DNA of 64,000 bases from UBA6522 sp963664945. GTDB taxonomy: Bacteria; Pseudomonadota; Gammaproteobacteria; Steroidobacterales; Rariloculaceae. Location: the NCBI GenBank assembly GCA_963664945.1, contig OY761822.1:4960001-5024000 (forward strand). Direction: 5' to 3'. How positions within the stretch are numbered: position 1 is the stretch's first letter; every line of letters starts with the position of its first letter. The position numbers and the translations under genes are program-made. Below the pieces are notes generated by a model. The model saw only the letters and a list, made by a program, of their open reading frames with translations, searched no databases and had not been told where the DNA came from. This document shows, one piece after another, positions 24,799 through 34,173 of this stretch.

Positions 24799-25860
24799 AT
24801 GCAGCGCGCCACGCTGATCCTGTTCGCCTGCCTTGCCGCAGCCCAGGTTCGGGCCCACCACGGCCCGGTGGGCGCGCCCGCCTTTTACAACACCGACGAA
24901 CTGGTCATCCTCGAGGGCGAACTCACCGAGATCTTCTGGCGCAATCCGCATGTGCGCTTCGAACTCAAGGTGGTGGACGAGTCGGGGGACGAGGCGTTCT
25001 GGGAGTTGGAAACCGGTGTCCCAAGCCAGATGGAAAGCGGCGGATTCACGGTCGACCTGTTTCCCGTCGGCGCGCAGGTGAAGGCGGCAGGCTTCGTATC
25101 CAGGCACCGGGACGATTTCCTCGGACTGCGCAACATGCTGCTGCCCAACGGGCTGGAGTACGCCGGCGGCCGCGGCGAACTCATCTGGTCCGACCGGCGG
25201 CTGGAACCGGAAAACGCGCCCGATCGCGCGCGTCGAGCTTACGAACCCGAAACCGAGGCGGACGGCATTTTCGGCATCTGGGGCATGGGCCTGCGGCCCA
25301 GCCAGTGGATGGCCGAGCAGGACTACGACCACGTGCTCAGCGAGGCCGGGCGGGCGGCCAAGGGCGCCTTCCGGCCGATCGATCACCCGATCCTTGACTG
25401 CGTGCCCAGGGGCATGCCCGAGCGCATGCTGCCGGGCTCGATGGAATTCGTCGACGCAGGCAACCGCATCGTCATGCGCCACTTCTGGTGGGGCGGCGAC
25501 CGGATTATTCATCTCGACCGGGATGCGCCGCCCACAGGAACACCCCACAGTCACCTCGGTTATTCGGTGGGCCGCTGGGAAAGTAGCAACGTCCTGGTGG
25601 TCGACACCACACTCGTCAACTACCCCTACTTCGACCGCGAGGGGACCCCTCAGAGCGACCAGGTGGAATTCGAGGAGCGTTTCACGGTGACGCTGGCCGA
25701 GGGCGAGGCGCCGGCCCGCCTCGATTATCGCCTGACCGCCACGGACCCGGTGATGTTCGATGAACCCCTGGTCATCGAGACGGCGTTCAACTGGGCCGCG
25801 CGCGGAACTATCGAAACCAGCAGTTGCGAGTTGTGGGAGCGCTCGGAGCAAGGAGACTGA
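24799..25860 (+). CDS. Exported DUF6152-type protein, long form
   Basis: The protein has 353 residues from ATG 24799. The signal peptide LILFACLAAAQVRAHH ends just before the typical mature start HHGPVGAPAFYN. Residues about 25-115 correspond to the DUF6152 beta-barrel (LVILEGELTEIFWRNPHVRF, VGAQVKAAGFVSRH). The remainder (MRHFWWGGDRIIHLD, HSHLGYSVGRWESSNVLVVD) resembles the next gene's product, so this protein combines both modules of the operon. The function is unknown; homologues cluster in marine and sterol- or hydrocarbon-degrading proteobacteria. It is first in a three-gene operon with gaps of 5 and 13 bases. Periplasmic or surface location is expected. Confidence 0.75.
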   Translation: MQRATLILFACLAAAQVRAHHGPVGAPAFYNTDELVILEGELTEIFWRNPHVRFELKVVDESGDEAFWELETGVPSQMESGGFTVDLFPVGAQVKAAGFVSRHRDDFLGLRNMLLPNGLEYAGGRGELIWSDRRLEPENAPDRARRAYEPETEADGIFGIWGMGLRPSQWMAEQDYDHVLSEAGRAAKGAFRPIDHPILDCVPRGMPERMLPGSMEFVDAGNRIVMRHFWWGGDRIIHLDRDAPPTGTPHSHLGYSVGRWESSNVLVVDTTLVNYPYFDREGTPQSDQVEFEERFTVTLAEGEAPARLDYRLTATDPVMFDEPLVIETAFNWAARGTIETSSCELWERSEQGD

Positions 25861-25865
25861 ATTAC

Positions 25866-26591
25866 ATGAACCGCAAAGTTGTCAGATCGGCGCTACTCGC
25901 CACCGCCAGCCTGGGCATGGCTTCCGGCGCGTTGGCCCAGATGGGCGGCGCGCCGGCCGGCATGTCGGCATCGGGCAAGAACCTCACCGGCCTGTGGGAG
26001 CGCTCCCGGGGATACAGCGCGGGCGTCCACCTGACCGAGGCCGGGCAGGCGAGAACCGAGGGGCTGACCGTCATGGACGACCCGGAGGTTTTCTGCGAGG
26101 GCTACAACGTGCCGCGCACCTCGTTCGCCTCCAACACCGCCGTGCGCATGGCCGAGTTCCCCGACCGGCTGGAAATCTACTACGAGCACAACGCCGCCGA
26201 ACGGGTGATCCACCTGGACGGCGAGACGCGGACCGAGGCCACGCGCATGCTCGGCACGTCATCGGGCCGGCGCGAGGGCAACACCATCGTCATCGAGACC
26301 GACGGATTCCCGGACGGGCTGGCCCACGGGGCGACCCTGGTGACCTCCGACGAGCTGAAGTTCCTGGAACGCTACACGCTGCGCCCGGACGGCGACACCA
26401 TCGAGGTGTTGCTGATGGCCGTCGATCCGCAGACCTACGAGTGGCCGCGGATTTCCCACGCCTTCTGGACGCGGCTGCCCGAAGACACCTTCTTCTACCC
26501 ATCCGAATGCGAGTACGACCCGGAAGTGCACGTGCCCTACTACGATCCGGCCGTACTTGAGAGTTCGTACATCGATCCTGCCGAAGATTGA
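25866..26591 (+). CDS. Exported protein of unknown function, second gene of the DUF6152 operon
   Basis: The protein has 241 residues from ATG 25866, with AAGGAGA nine bases upstream. The signal peptide SALLATASLGMASGALAQ is followed by a short Gly/Met-rich tract (MGGAPAGMS). The core (EIYYEHNAAERVIHLDGE, GRREGNTIVIETDGF, LKFLERYTLRPDGDTIEVLL) aligns by pattern with the C-terminal half of the upstream protein: a strand carrying RxIHLD, then an xGxWExxxLVV/IxT strand. It is therefore a single-module paralogue. No catalytic motif is recognised; a periplasmic binding or lipocalin-like role is possible. Confidence 0.7.
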   Translation: MNRKVVRSALLATASLGMASGALAQMGGAPAGMSASGKNLTGLWERSRGYSAGVHLTEAGQARTEGLTVMDDPEVFCEGYNVPRTSFASNTAVRMAEFPDRLEIYYEHNAAERVIHLDGETRTEATRMLGTSSGRREGNTIVIETDGFPDGLAHGATLVTSDELKFLERYTLRPDGDTIEVLLMAVDPQTYEWPRISHAFWTRLPEDTFFYPSECEYDPEVHVPYYDPAVLESSYIDPAED

Positions 26592-26604
26592 GGAGATCGA
26601 AATC

Positions 26605-27045
26605 ATGAATCGTCTGTTGAGTTCTTTCGCCGCTCTGGCGGTATTCCTGGCCGGCGCCGGCGCCGCCAACGCCCACCATTCCGTGGCCGCCGAGTTCGGC
26701 AACGCCGAGATGTTCGAGATCGAGGGCGTGGTGGAACGGCTGTTCTGGACCGATCCCCACATCCGTGTGCGCATCCGCATCACCGGCGGTCCCCTTGATG
26801 AGGGTGATATCTGGGATGCGGTCAGTCACGCACCGGGGCTGCTGGCCAGAACCTACGGCCTGTACCCCGGCGAGATCGAGGTCGGCGACACGCTGATGAT
26901 CTACGGGCGGCCGAGCCAGTTCAACGTCAACCGCTTCTCCATGCGCAACGTCTCCATCAACGGCGGCCCGGTGCGCCAGTTGCTGAGGTCCAGGACCCAG
27001 CGCGCCACCGAAGTCGCGGCCCCTCCGGGACCTGAGGACTTGTAG
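26605..27045 (+). CDS. Exported DUF6152 family protein, short form
   Basis: The protein has 146 residues from ATG 26605, with a GAGGAG ribosome site 10 bases upstream. A signal peptide (FAALAVFLAGAGAANAHH) leads into HHSVAAEFGNAEMFEIEG and ERLFWTDPHIRVRIRI, the same DUF6152 signature as the N-terminal module of the first gene. The His-His pair at the mature N-terminus in both proteins is conserved and could bind a metal, but this is inference. The operon thus encodes long (A-B), B-only and A-only forms of the same two modules. Confidence 0.78.
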   Translation: MNRLLSSFAALAVFLAGAGAANAHHSVAAEFGNAEMFEIEGVVERLFWTDPHIRVRIRITGGPLDEGDIWDAVSHAPGLLARTYGLYPGEIEVGDTLMIYGRPSQFNVNRFSMRNVSINGGPVRQLLRSRTQRATEVAAPPGPEDL

Positions 27046-27227
27046 CGTGACGCGCGTAGAGGGTACGCGCGGCGCATTCGACACTCCGGCCAGCTCCGCG
27101 GTCGACGATGCCGCATCAGGCGCCAGCGAATACGTTGCAGGCCCCATCGGCCGCGGCATCCAATGAGCGCACGGAGCTCCAGCAATTCTCATTATGCCCG
27201 TCCGCCCTCTCGCCGGGGTGGGTCTGG

Positions 27228-27255
27228 CGGTGGTATTCAGGCCTATCCAAAAGTC
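27228..27255. repeat. Left target duplication and terminal inverted repeat of the second IS
   Basis: CGGTGGTATT (27228-27237) is repeated exactly at 29366-29375. The element starts CAGGCCTATCCAAAAGTC (27238-27255), which matches the complement of the right end at 16 of 18 positions. Confidence 0.9.
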
Positions 27256-29365
27256 CCGGTCCGGTTGGTTCCGGTGAGGCTGAGCGATGGGTCCGACGGG
27301 GATGTGTGGCTGTAGCGGAGGGGTCGCCGGTCGGTCCAGGGCGGTGGGGAGGCGTTGAGCGGGTTTGCTCGGGGGTATGGGTTGGTGCCTGGGCGCTGAG
27401 TAGGCGCGGCGCGCACGGGGATGCCGCGGCGCGGCCGGGCGGTGCGCCGTCGGGGGTCCGCGGGGTGCCCGGTCAGGGCGGCGCGGGGGTCAGGATGGCG
27501 TCGAGCGCATCCTGCGGGCGTGCGGCGTAGTGGCGGTTTGCCTGGGGGATGTAGTCGAAGTGGCCGATCGCGCGCACGATGGAGATCGCGGCGTTGCTGA
27601 GCGCCGCCAGGTTTTGCGGCAGATGCCCGGCCGCGGCGCGGCAGCGGTCCTCGTCGTAGCTGAAGTCGCGCACGTAGTGAACCCGGTTCTCCACTTCCCA
27701 GTGGCGGCGCACGATGTTCAACAGTTCGTCGGGTCCGGCCTCCTCGACGCCGAGCGAGGTGAGCCCGTAGGCGATCTCGCGGGTGCTTTCCCCGGTCTTG
27801 ACCACGACGCGCTCGCGCTGCACGCGCAGCGCCTGACGGCGTGCGGGCAGATCGCACCGCCCGTCCCACTTGGCGGGCGTGAGGTCGAAGGCCGCGCAGC
27901 GGCGGGTCTCCAGCCGCCCATGGGCCTTGTGCAGCGCCTCGGCGCTCCAGCGCGCCTGGCTCCAGTCGATGTCCGCCAGGTCCTCGCGAATGCTCGGCTG
28001 GTTGCCCTTCACGGCGGTGATCGCGTAGTCGGCCTTGCACTCCTCCACCAAGCAGCGCGCCGTGTCGTGTTGGGCGTGGATGGCGTCGAGCGTGACGACG
28101 CGCCCGGCGAGGTCCAGTTGCCGCGCCAGTTCGCGCACCGCCGGGATCTCGTTGCTTTTGGCGCCGATGCGCACCTGCCCGAGCACCAGGCCGCTGCCGT
28201 GCTCCACCGCGGCCACCATCATCTGGCGTTCGCCCTCGGTCCGCCTGGAGGCGCCGCGCACGTCCTTGCCGTCCATGGCCACCGGCGCAAGCCCGGCATG
28301 CTGGGCGCTCCAGGCGCGCAGCGCCCGATCCAGAGTGTCCGGCGGCAGCTTCGAGAGGATGTAATGGAAGGTCGAGGCAGCGGGCACTGTGTAGCACTGG
28401 CGCGTCGGGCTGAAGAACCCGCCCACCGCACGGCGCTGCGCCTCGTCGAGCCGGGCGGCGAACTCCCCGAACGCGCTCACGCCGCGATACCCGGCCAGGC
28501 GCGCCGCGATCATGATCGTCAGGTAGCTCGCCAAGCTGTAGCGCTGCCCGCGCCGTTTGCGAAAATCCTCCATCTCCCCGAGAAAGTCGTGAAGACTGCG
28601 CAATTGCCCCGCCGGCATCGGCGCCTCGCGCACCTCCACGGGCTCGCGCCCATCGCGTAGCGCCTCGCGGGCGCCGGCTTCAAGCTCGTACACGTAAACC
28701 TCCTTGGGCTGGCCGTGCTCGCGCCACCGCGCCGGGCTGCCGTACACCCGCGAATAACCGCGCGTCAGGCCCAGCATCCGCCAGTTCGACGCCCGGTAGC
28801 AAACCCCCGAAAACCGCGACGGGTCCACGAACGTCTCCGCCAACAGCACCGGGAAACCGTGCATCGCGCGCATGTCCCCCGACAGCCGGCGCAGACTCAG
28901 ACCCAGCACCCGAGAGGCCAGGTTGCGTACCTCCCCCTTGCCCACCAGCAACGCGAAACGGCTGTTGTTCGCGATCAGCTTCAGCCGCCGAAACTGCCGC
29001 TCCGGCGGCCAACCCAGCCACTCGTCCCGAACCCCGACCTTGAACGCGCCCGCCGTCCAGCCCAGCAGCGCAACCCGGCTCCCGCCGCATACCGCCACGT
29101 GACGCAGCGACTGACCGAACAATCCCTTGTACGGCAAATAGTGAAACTCCCTCATCAGCGCGTCCCAACGCCGCCGCTCCGCCACGCCGCGCACCGGGCG
29201 CACCCACACATCGCGCAACTTCAACCGGCCACGGGAAAACACCGAGATCACCATGACCCCCTTTATGCCACAACGACTTCTGAATAGCCAGACCTTGCAC
29301 AGCCTGACCGCTTCCCTCACCGTTTACAGCCTCAGGCTATACGCCCCGACTTTTGGAGAGCCCTG
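27238..29365 (-). mobile_element. Complete ISAs1-family insertion sequence with DUF4338-fused transposase (2128 bp), second element
   Basis: Eighteen-base inverted ends starting CAGG and an exact 10-bp target duplication CGGTGGTATT define it. It has one intact gene (27473-29254) and 235 bp of non-coding DNA beyond the stop. The ends and protein differ clearly from the element at 2383-4469, so these are two separate members of one subfamily, not copies of one another. The insertion site is intergenic, between the DUF6152 operon and the HepT toxin gene. Confidence 0.93.
27473..29254 (-). CDS. ISAs1-family transposase with N-terminal DUF4338 domain (second element)
   Basis: The protein has 593 residues from ATG 29254, preceded by AAAGGGGG. 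The DUF4338 part covers residues about 15-200 (RRRWDALMREFHYLP, GQSLRHVAV, LAETFVDPSRFSGVCY then RASNW, LGLTRGYSR). The ISAs1 DDE domain follows, with D328 in DGKDVRGAS, D390 in TLDAIHAQHD and E522 in VENRVHYVRD. It has the same architecture as the transposase at 2476 but is well diverged in sequence. The C-terminus (YIPQANRHYAARPQDALDAIL) matches the ISAs1 ending. Confidence 0.9.
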   Translation of the reverse strand: MVISVFSRGRLKLRDVWVRPVRGVAERRRWDALMREFHYLPYKGLFGQSLRHVAVCGGSRVALLGWTAGAFKVGVRDEWLGWPPERQFRRLKLIANNSRFALLVGKGEVRNLASRVLGLSLRRLSGDMRAMHGFPVLLAETFVDPSRFSGVCYRASNWRMLGLTRGYSRVYGSPARWREHGQPKEVYVYELEAGAREALRDGREPVEVREAPMPAGQLRSLHDFLGEMEDFRKRRGQRYSLASYLTIMIAARLAGYRGVSAFGEFAARLDEAQRRAVGGFFSPTRQCYTVPAASTFHYILSKLPPDTLDRALRAWSAQHAGLAPVAMDGKDVRGASRRTEGERQMMVAAVEHGSGLVLGQVRIGAKSNEIPAVRELARQLDLAGRVVTLDAIHAQHDTARCLVEECKADYAITAVKGNQPSIREDLADIDWSQARWSAEALHKAHGRLETRRCAAFDLTPAKWDGRCDLPARRQALRVQRERVVVKTGESTREIAYGLTSLGVEEAGPDELLNIVRRHWEVENRVHYVRDFSYDEDRCRAAAGHLPQNLAALSNAAISIVRAIGHFDYIPQANRHYAARPQDALDAILTPAPP

Positions 29366-29375
29366 CGGTGGTATT
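29348..29375. repeat. Right terminal inverted repeat and target duplication of the second IS
   Basis: GACTTTTGGAGAGCCCTG (29348-29365) is the right end; CGGTGGTATT (29366-29375) is the second target-duplication copy. Confidence 0.9.
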
Positions 29376-29463
29376 GGCCCGGATTGCGCCGGATAAGGGC
29401 GTGCCGGATGCCCGGTCGCGACGTTTGGCGCCAAAATGAAAACTGCTGAAGGAGCTCAGTATC

Positions 29464-29916
29464 TCATTTTTCCTGAGTTCCCGGTTCCGCCAGCCAGAAT
29501 TCCACGTGGCGGGCGAATGCATCGAATTCGGTCAGTTGGTCGTTCAGAACGGCCGCGACCAATTCCAGGTCCACCTCAAGATAACCATGGACCAGGACAT
29601 TGCGAAAACCGGCTACGCGGCGGAAGCGTTCGCCGAAGTCCGCCGGCAGGACGCCCGTCTCCACAAGACCGTCGATAGCTGCGCGATACGTGGTCGGATC
29701 CTGGCCGACGGCGGAACATATGTGGCTGGCGATGTCCAGGGCGTTCTGCGCCGCCAGTTGCAGTCCACGCTCGATAGCCCAGAGACGGTCCCGGTCGGCG
29801 CGAAGCATCGATGCCGTCACGCCAGCATGCCGCCGAAGCCCGGTAACCGCTTGCCGTAGCGCAATGATGTGCCGCTGAACAACGCGCCCATCCGCTTGCC
29901 CCGGAGCCACGGTCAA
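29464..29916 (-). CDS. hepT: HepT-like HEPN ribonuclease toxin (DUF86)
   Basis: The protein has about 150 residues. The start is TTG 29916, overlapping the antitoxin stop as TTGA; GTG 29910 is an alternative. It is all-helical with the HEPN catalytic motif R-x4-H-x-Y in FRNVLVHGYLEVD near the C-terminus. HepT cleaves RNA and is inactivated when its partner MntA adds AMP units to the Tyr of this motif. It is directly downstream of mntA and 88 bp from the second IS. All key residues are present, so the toxin should be functional. Confidence 0.87.
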   Translation of the reverse strand: MTVAPGQADGRVVQRHIIALRQAVTGLRRHAGVTASMLRADRDRLWAIERGLQLAAQNALDIASHICSAVGQDPTTYRAAIDGLVETGVLPADFGERFRRVAGFRNVLVHGYLEVDLELVAAVLNDQLTEFDAFARHVEFWLAEPGTQEK

Positions 29917-30359
29917 TTCCTTTTCCTGCGGGAGGCGTATTTCCGCGCCGCATCCATCTTTTCCATTTGCGGAACGAAGTCCAGATACCGGGACAGGGCC
30001 ATCCCCGCCCTTTGTGTGGTCGCCTGAAGGTCCCGCGACAAGAGCCGAATGCCGTCGCGCAATACCCGATGGTACAGGAGCGGGGATCCCTGGTTCAGCA
30101 CCACGACATCCACATCGTTCGTGTTCAGGACACCCATTAGATCGGTCGTAAGATCGGCCGTATAACCCCACGCACCGTGATCGGCGCGCGCTTCGTCGAT
30201 ATACACCGCGATATCCACGTCGCTGCTGCCATGTTCGTCGCCGCGAGCACGGGATCCGAACAGATAGGCCTCCAGGACTTCGGCTCGAGGCTCAAGCGCG
30301 GCTTTGAGCTGAGCCTGGAGCCTGTCCAGGGAAGGTGTGTTTGCGGGTGACTCGCGCAT
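29913..30359 (-). CDS. mntA: MntA-like nucleotidyltransferase antitoxin
   Basis: The protein has 148 residues from ATG 30359. The minimal nucleotidyltransferase signature GSRARGDEHGSSDVDIAVY (residues about 32-50) has the GS motif and the two metal-binding Asp. A third acidic residue is in DVDVVVLN. MntA-type antitoxins transfer AMP to the cognate HEPN toxin. The C-terminal Arg/Lys-rich tail (ARKYASRRKRN) runs into the overlap with hepT. Confidence 0.88.
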   Translation of the reverse strand: MRESPANTPSLDRLQAQLKAALEPRAEVLEAYLFGSRARGDEHGSSDVDIAVYIDEARADHGAWGYTADLTTDLMGVLNTNDVDVVVLNQGSPLLYHRVLRDGIRLLSRDLQATTQRAGMALSRYLDFVPQMEKMDAARKYASRRKRN

Positions 30360-30536
30360 TGCAAAACCGACTGTCCTGCCGGGTAACCGGCTCGCGGAAA
30401 GGCTGCATCCAGCCGAAGCGCCTTACGAAGGACCGGATGGATTGTACTCCGCCAATACTACCTGACGATTCTCAGCCGTGCCCGACGCCTGTTTGCCCGA
30501 TAGCCTCCGATCGCCATGCCTGGCGCACGACACAAA

Positions 30537-30562
30537 GAGAACCCGGCCGGAGACGGGTTCTC
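30537..30562 (-). terminator. Probable rho-independent terminator of the TonB receptor gene
   Basis: GAGAACCCG (30537-30545) and CGGGTTCTC (30554-30562) form a perfect 9-bp stem with an eight-base loop. On the minus strand it is followed by TTTGTGT, a weak T-run. It lies about 48 bp beyond the receptor stop at 30610. Confidence 0.65.
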
Positions 30563-30609
30563 GCCTGACGGTCTGCCCTGCCCACCGCAGGGCGATGCGA
30601 TGCGCCGCC

Positions 30610-33600
30610 CTACCGCCGCCAGGGCGTATAGGCAAATTGCACCAGGTACGTTCGGTCGCCGGCGCCCACCTGCGGAGCACCCGAGCGCTCCCGCTCGGAG
30701 CCGGTCAGGTTGCGCGCGGTCAGCGACAACGAGTAGGTGTCGGTGAAGGCGGCCTGGTGGCGCAGGTCCACGCTTGTCACGCCACCGTTCGTTACCGTCT
30801 CGATACCGGCGTCCAGATCGGCGGCATTGAGGATGTCGGTGTCGGTGCGCAACGTAAGCGACGTCGAGTGGCCGCGCAAGAACGTGTTTTCCCTCCACCG
30901 CAAATTGAATCGCAGGTTACCCACCCACTTTCTGACGTTGGCCGTCTGCGCAAACCCGAGGCCGCTCCTGCCCACGAATTCCAGCACCGGCTCCGCTTCA
31001 GTGTCCTGGAAAAGGAAACTCAGGGTACGGGTGGCGTTGACCCGCACGTCCAGCGCCGCAAGCGGGGTGGTCCAGTTGGACGTGAGAACGAGATTGACTC
31101 CCTCCATCTGGGTCGTGGCCAGATTGGTGTAGAGGCGGTAATCGGCGCTCAACTCCTCGCGAGTGGCGATGATGCCATCGCCATCGGGGTCGGCGCCGTC
31201 CCAGCAGCGCTGGCCGTCCGGGTCCGGAACGCCGTCCAGGTCCGCATCTTCGGTGAAGTAAAAGCCGCCCCACGCCGCCATGCCGCTGACGCCCGTGGTA
31301 AATCCGCACGGACTCAGGCCGGGGCTGCCTCCCCAGGTACGGTCGATCGCTGTCGACACGTCGATTCGGTCCTCGAAGTCAATGTTGACGTAGGACGCCG
31401 ACAGGTTCAGGCGGTTGAGCGGGCCCACGTCTTCGAAAAGCGTCGCGTCCAGTCCGACGCTCAAGTGCGCGGCTTGCTGCGGAACGAGCTCCGTGGCGGA
31501 GCTGATGACTGCCGTCACGCCATGCCCGCCCCTGCGGCCCGCACCGGGAGTCTGCGGCACCGAACTGCGTGCCTGGGTCGGGGTCGTTTGCGCGATGGTC
31601 GGCGCCCGGAACGACGTTCCATACGACGTTCGCAGCGCCACCCGATCCGATACGTTCCAGGTCAGTCCGACCTTGGGATTGAAGGTGCCTCCCACCGTAT
31701 CGTAATCGTCGTAACGTCCGGCGATCTGCAATGAGAGGCTCTCGTGAATCGGCACCGCCGCTTCCACCAGCACCGCGGCGATGTTCTGGTCTCCGGAATA
31801 CGGGACCTGCGCGCTGGACGTGGCGGTGTAGGTGATGTTTCGGTCGGCGGACTTGGTGAATTCGTTGTAGTCCACTGCCGAGGATTCCTGACGGTACTCC
31901 GCGCCGACGACCGCCAGGACTTCTCCGCCGGGCAGTTCCCAGCCGGTATCGATGGAGAGCAGCGCATTGACGCCCAGCAAATCGGTTTCGAAGATTCTCT
32001 GCACACCATCACCCGGATAAAAGTAGTTGATCAGCTCTGGAGAATTGGCCAGCGAGCCGCCCTCAAAAACCGTATCCGCGTCAGGCAACAAGGCGCTGAG
32101 GAACGGATTGAAATACATGCATGACCCTTCGCCCGGCATCCCGGTGGCCGGGTCGCAGTCCGGACCGCCCAGACCGGCCAGCGCGTTCTCGAATCGATCG
32201 ATCACCAGATCGTAACGATTCTGAGTCACCGCGCTGCGTCCGTAGGTCGCGCCAAGCTGCAGACCGAAGGTCTCGTTCAGGTCGATGTCCAGCGAGCCAT
32301 GCAGATTATATGTGTCCGACTCCTGGAGCTGCTGTTCCTTGAACCCGATACCCGGACCGATGGGCACATTGAGGGGAGGCGGCGGCGTGATGACAGTGGA
32401 CATTCCCCTCATGCCGACGGTCGGCTGTCCGACTCGGTACCAGTCCGAGTCGGGGAACTCCATCATGTAGTACTGCCAGGCGGGGTGGTCGGGGGATATG
32501 GACTCGTCCACGACATTCGGGATTGCGGCGGATGACAGGTTCTGCCCGCGCCCGGTATTGAAGCTGGTTTGCTGGTTGTCCCAGTTCTCGCGCTGCTGTA
32601 GCCGAAATCGAGGGAGCCGGACACCCTGCTGGAAAAGTCCCAGCGAACCGCGGCAAACAGCGACGAACGGTTCGTATCGCTGCCGGTCGTATGGGGGAAG
32701 TCATAGCCGTGACAGGTGCCCGCAGTATCGGGGACGGACATGTCGTCTTCGGGAACGAGAAAGCCCTCATGGATATAGGGCACGCCCTCGATATCCGCGC
32801 CGCAAAGCGGATCGACCAATGTCTGGCCAGGGATGGCATTCATGCCCATGCCTATCGACGGGGTCATGGATTCATACGCCGCGCCGTCGTTGACGTTACC
32901 GGTCAGGCCCTGGTAGTCGGTCAACAGCATGCTGCCATCCCACTCCGGGAAGGAGTCGGCGTTGCTCCTGCCCACGGCCAGCGCATCGATTTCCCGCGTG
33001 ATGCGGTGATCGAACGCGGCGATGAAACTACCCATGCCATTGCCGAGTTCGGTGCCCCAGATACCTTCGATCGCATTGGATCCGGTGTCGCCCAGGCTCT
33101 CCGGATACAAGTCCGTCTGCATGCGAAATTCAATGCCCTCGAAGCCGTACCTCGGCACAAGGTTGATGACGCCCGCGACGGCGTCGGTTCCGTAGATGGC
33201 GCCGCCGCCATCGAGCAGCACATCGGCCCTGGCCATGGCGATGGCGGGCAGCACGGAATTGATATCCGACGTGTACCAACCGCCGCTGTTCGCCGCGGCG
33301 TAGTGGATCACGCGCGAGCCGTTGAGCAGCGTGAGGGTGTTTTCCTCGCCCAGGCTCCAAAGGTTGACCCCCGCAGCGCGATTGCCGGTGTTCGCCTGAC
33401 CGCTGGAGTTGTTTTCATCGGTCGCCAGAGCGACGACGTTGTTGGACGTGACGTTGTCGCCGAGAAACTCCGAGATGGTCACCGAGGGATTCTCGAAGAA
33501 ATCCTCGGTGGTGACCTGCACCAGCGGCGAAGTGGTTTGCTCCTGGCCGAAGATGCGGGAACCGGTAACAACCACCTCTTCCAGCGTCAACTCTTCAGAC

Positions 33601-33704
33601 GCACCGTCTGCCTCGGCCTGCTCGTCTTCTGCATCCTGTGCGAACGTAGCGCCACATGCGAGCGTGGCGCCCACCACGATTGTCCTTACATGAATTCTTT
33701 TCAC
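30610..33704 (-). pseudogene. TonB-dependent receptor (iron-regulated), interrupted by one frameshift
   Basis: GTG 33704 (AGGGGAAG upstream) begins a signal peptide (TIVVGATLACGATFAQD), then LTLEEVVVTGSRIFGQE and a plug with RADVLLDGGGAIYGTDAVAG. The frame is lost near 32585-32605, after SLDFGYS. A second frame then reads ENWDNQQTSFNTGRGQNL and continues through the barrel to TYLVQFAYTPWRR at 30610. Restoring one base gives a receptor of about 1030 residues of the large FecA-like type. A Fur box about 95 bp upstream indicates control by iron. Whether the shift is biological or a sequencing error cannot be told here. Confidence 0.82.
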
Positions 33705-34173
33705 TACACTTCCCCTTTCGCGAAATTTCCGGATCCATCGGCCCACGGCAAGAAAACCGCCAACACCCTTGTGCTGCCCGTCGAGCGATTCAGCCTGCAA
33801 ATGATAATCATTCCCATTCGCATAAGCAAACATCCAGTGCTCACCGTACGATCCGTAGCTTATGCACATCTCACACTGTTGAATGGTACAGACGCACGGC
33901 AGACGAACCCGGAATCGGAATGCAAACAATTGTCTAGGCGTACGAATCGCCAGCATGATCGGGACCCGTGAGACTTGTAGCGGTTTAGCAAAAAAATGAT
34001 GCAACAAGGCTCGTTTGAACACCCTGTCGATGTGGGTGCCGGCCAACTAATCCATGACTGCCGTTGCAACAACCGACTTTGCAGTTCTTCACCCATGCAC
34101 GCCAGTGACTGGGGGCGTTTCCGCTATAATCGACTGGCAAATTGGTCGACACATCGATACGGGAGCAGCACCT
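33705..34173. other. Intergenic region between Fur-regulated receptor and HD-domain protein
   Basis: These 469 bp separate two divergent genes. They hold the Fur box (33797-33815) and are less GC-rich than their surroundings. Apart from the ribosome site GGGAGCAGC before ATG 34174, no other gene or clear promoter was recognised. Confidence 0.6.
33797..33815 (-). promoter_or_regulatory. Fur box upstream of the TonB-dependent receptor
   Basis: GCAAATGATAATCATTCCC matches the 19-bp Fur consensus GATAATGATAATCATTATC at 15 of 19 positions, including the unbroken core AATGATAATCATT. It lies about 95 bp before the receptor start at 33704. Ferric-uptake regulator binding here would repress the receptor when iron is plentiful. 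Confidence 0.8.

Noticed and set aside
24646..25851. Open minus-strand frame of 401 codons
   Set aside because: Antisense to the exported DUF6152 gene, which has a signal peptide, operon context and family motifs.
30610..32511. Separate gene for a second, shorter receptor
   Set aside because: It has no signal peptide or plug and continues the barrel of the upstream frame; one frameshifted receptor explains both.
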